Below are positions 63,986-64,000 of a stretch of DNA of 64,000 nucleotides, one piece after another (position 1 is the first letter of the stretch; each line of letters begins with the position of its first letter). The translations under genes were made by a program, and so were the position numbers. This DNA is from Macrotis lagotis. Its lineage: Eukaryota > Chordata > Mammalia > Peramelemorphia > Peramelidae. A model generated the notes under the pieces. That model did not search any database and had not been told where the DNA came from. It saw only the letters and a program-made list of their open reading frames with translations. The stretch is taken from positions 194,490,146 to 194,554,145 of the forward strand of contig NC_133665.1 of NCBI RefSeq assembly GCF_037893015.1. Reading direction: 5' to 3'.

Positions 63986-64000
63986 GAATAGCAGCCCCCT

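Larger units (their letters stand above)
63130..64000 (-). other. IARS1: IARS1 intron running off the right edge
   Basis: Holds a CA-rich microsatellite at 63464-63545 and a MIR-like element at 63853-63985 (CAAGTTCAAATACTACCTTG on or near the edge). The preceding IARS1 exon was not found. Confidence 0.65.

Noticed and set aside
1..64000. CRISPR-like arrays or bacterial gene clusters
   Set aside because: All tandem repeats here are simple-sequence arrays without unique spacers, and the genes have vertebrate introns.

Overview
This is a vertebrate nuclear window, almost certainly from a marsupial. The strongest clue is a young tRNA-type SINE whose body begins GGCAGCTAGGTGGCGCAGTG and ends in TTGCCTTGCAAAA. 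At least six copies are present, one with a perfect 13-bp target-site duplication. Marsupial-type L1, CR1/L3, L2 and MIR remnants fill the rest. Everything coding is split by introns with GT/AG borders. There are no bacterial-style operons, no CRISPR array and no tRNA or rRNA gene that I can support. The SINE looks more Australian than South American to me, but that is only an impression.

From about 4.0 to 53.1 kb the plus strand carries most of ADCYAP1R1, the class B GPCR for PACAP (PAC1 receptor). Twelve constitutive or cassette exons are visible, plus the alternative 'hop' exon of intracellular loop 3. They run from the middle of the extracellular hormone-binding domain to the stop codon at 48860-48862. 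A long 3' UTR follows, with a roughly 590-bp TG-rich minisatellite just after the stop and a polyadenylation signal at 53046. The exons for the signal peptide and the first extracellular cysteine lie upstream of the window. The 7-codon extracellular cassette exon known in placental mammals was not found; the adjoining 14-codon cassette is present. The introns hold the repeats: CT, GA, CA and TGAA microsatellites at 11-25 kb, an antisense L1 3' end at 16.9-18.4 kb, and two large CR1/L3 relics (antisense at 26.4-29.1 kb, sense at 35.6-36.9 kb).

From 53 to 60 kb the DNA is GC-rich and largely repeat-derived, with an L1 ORF2 relic at 54.1-55.6 kb. It contains one possible terminal coding exon (58071-58498) followed by AATAAA at 58737; I do not recognise this protein.

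From 60.1 to 63.1 kb the minus strand carries the last seven coding exons (293 residues) of a cytosolic isoleucyl-tRNA synthetase (IARS1 or a close paralogue), convergent with ADCYAP1R1. In human these two genes are on different chromosomes (7p and 9q), so the junction deserves checking.

I see no novel multi-gene system. The most informative points are the conserved hop exon, where the tandem acceptor needed for the hop2 isoform is missing, the ADCYAP1R1-IARS1 neighbourhood, and extreme simple-sequence arrays placed directly against a splice acceptor and a stop codon.
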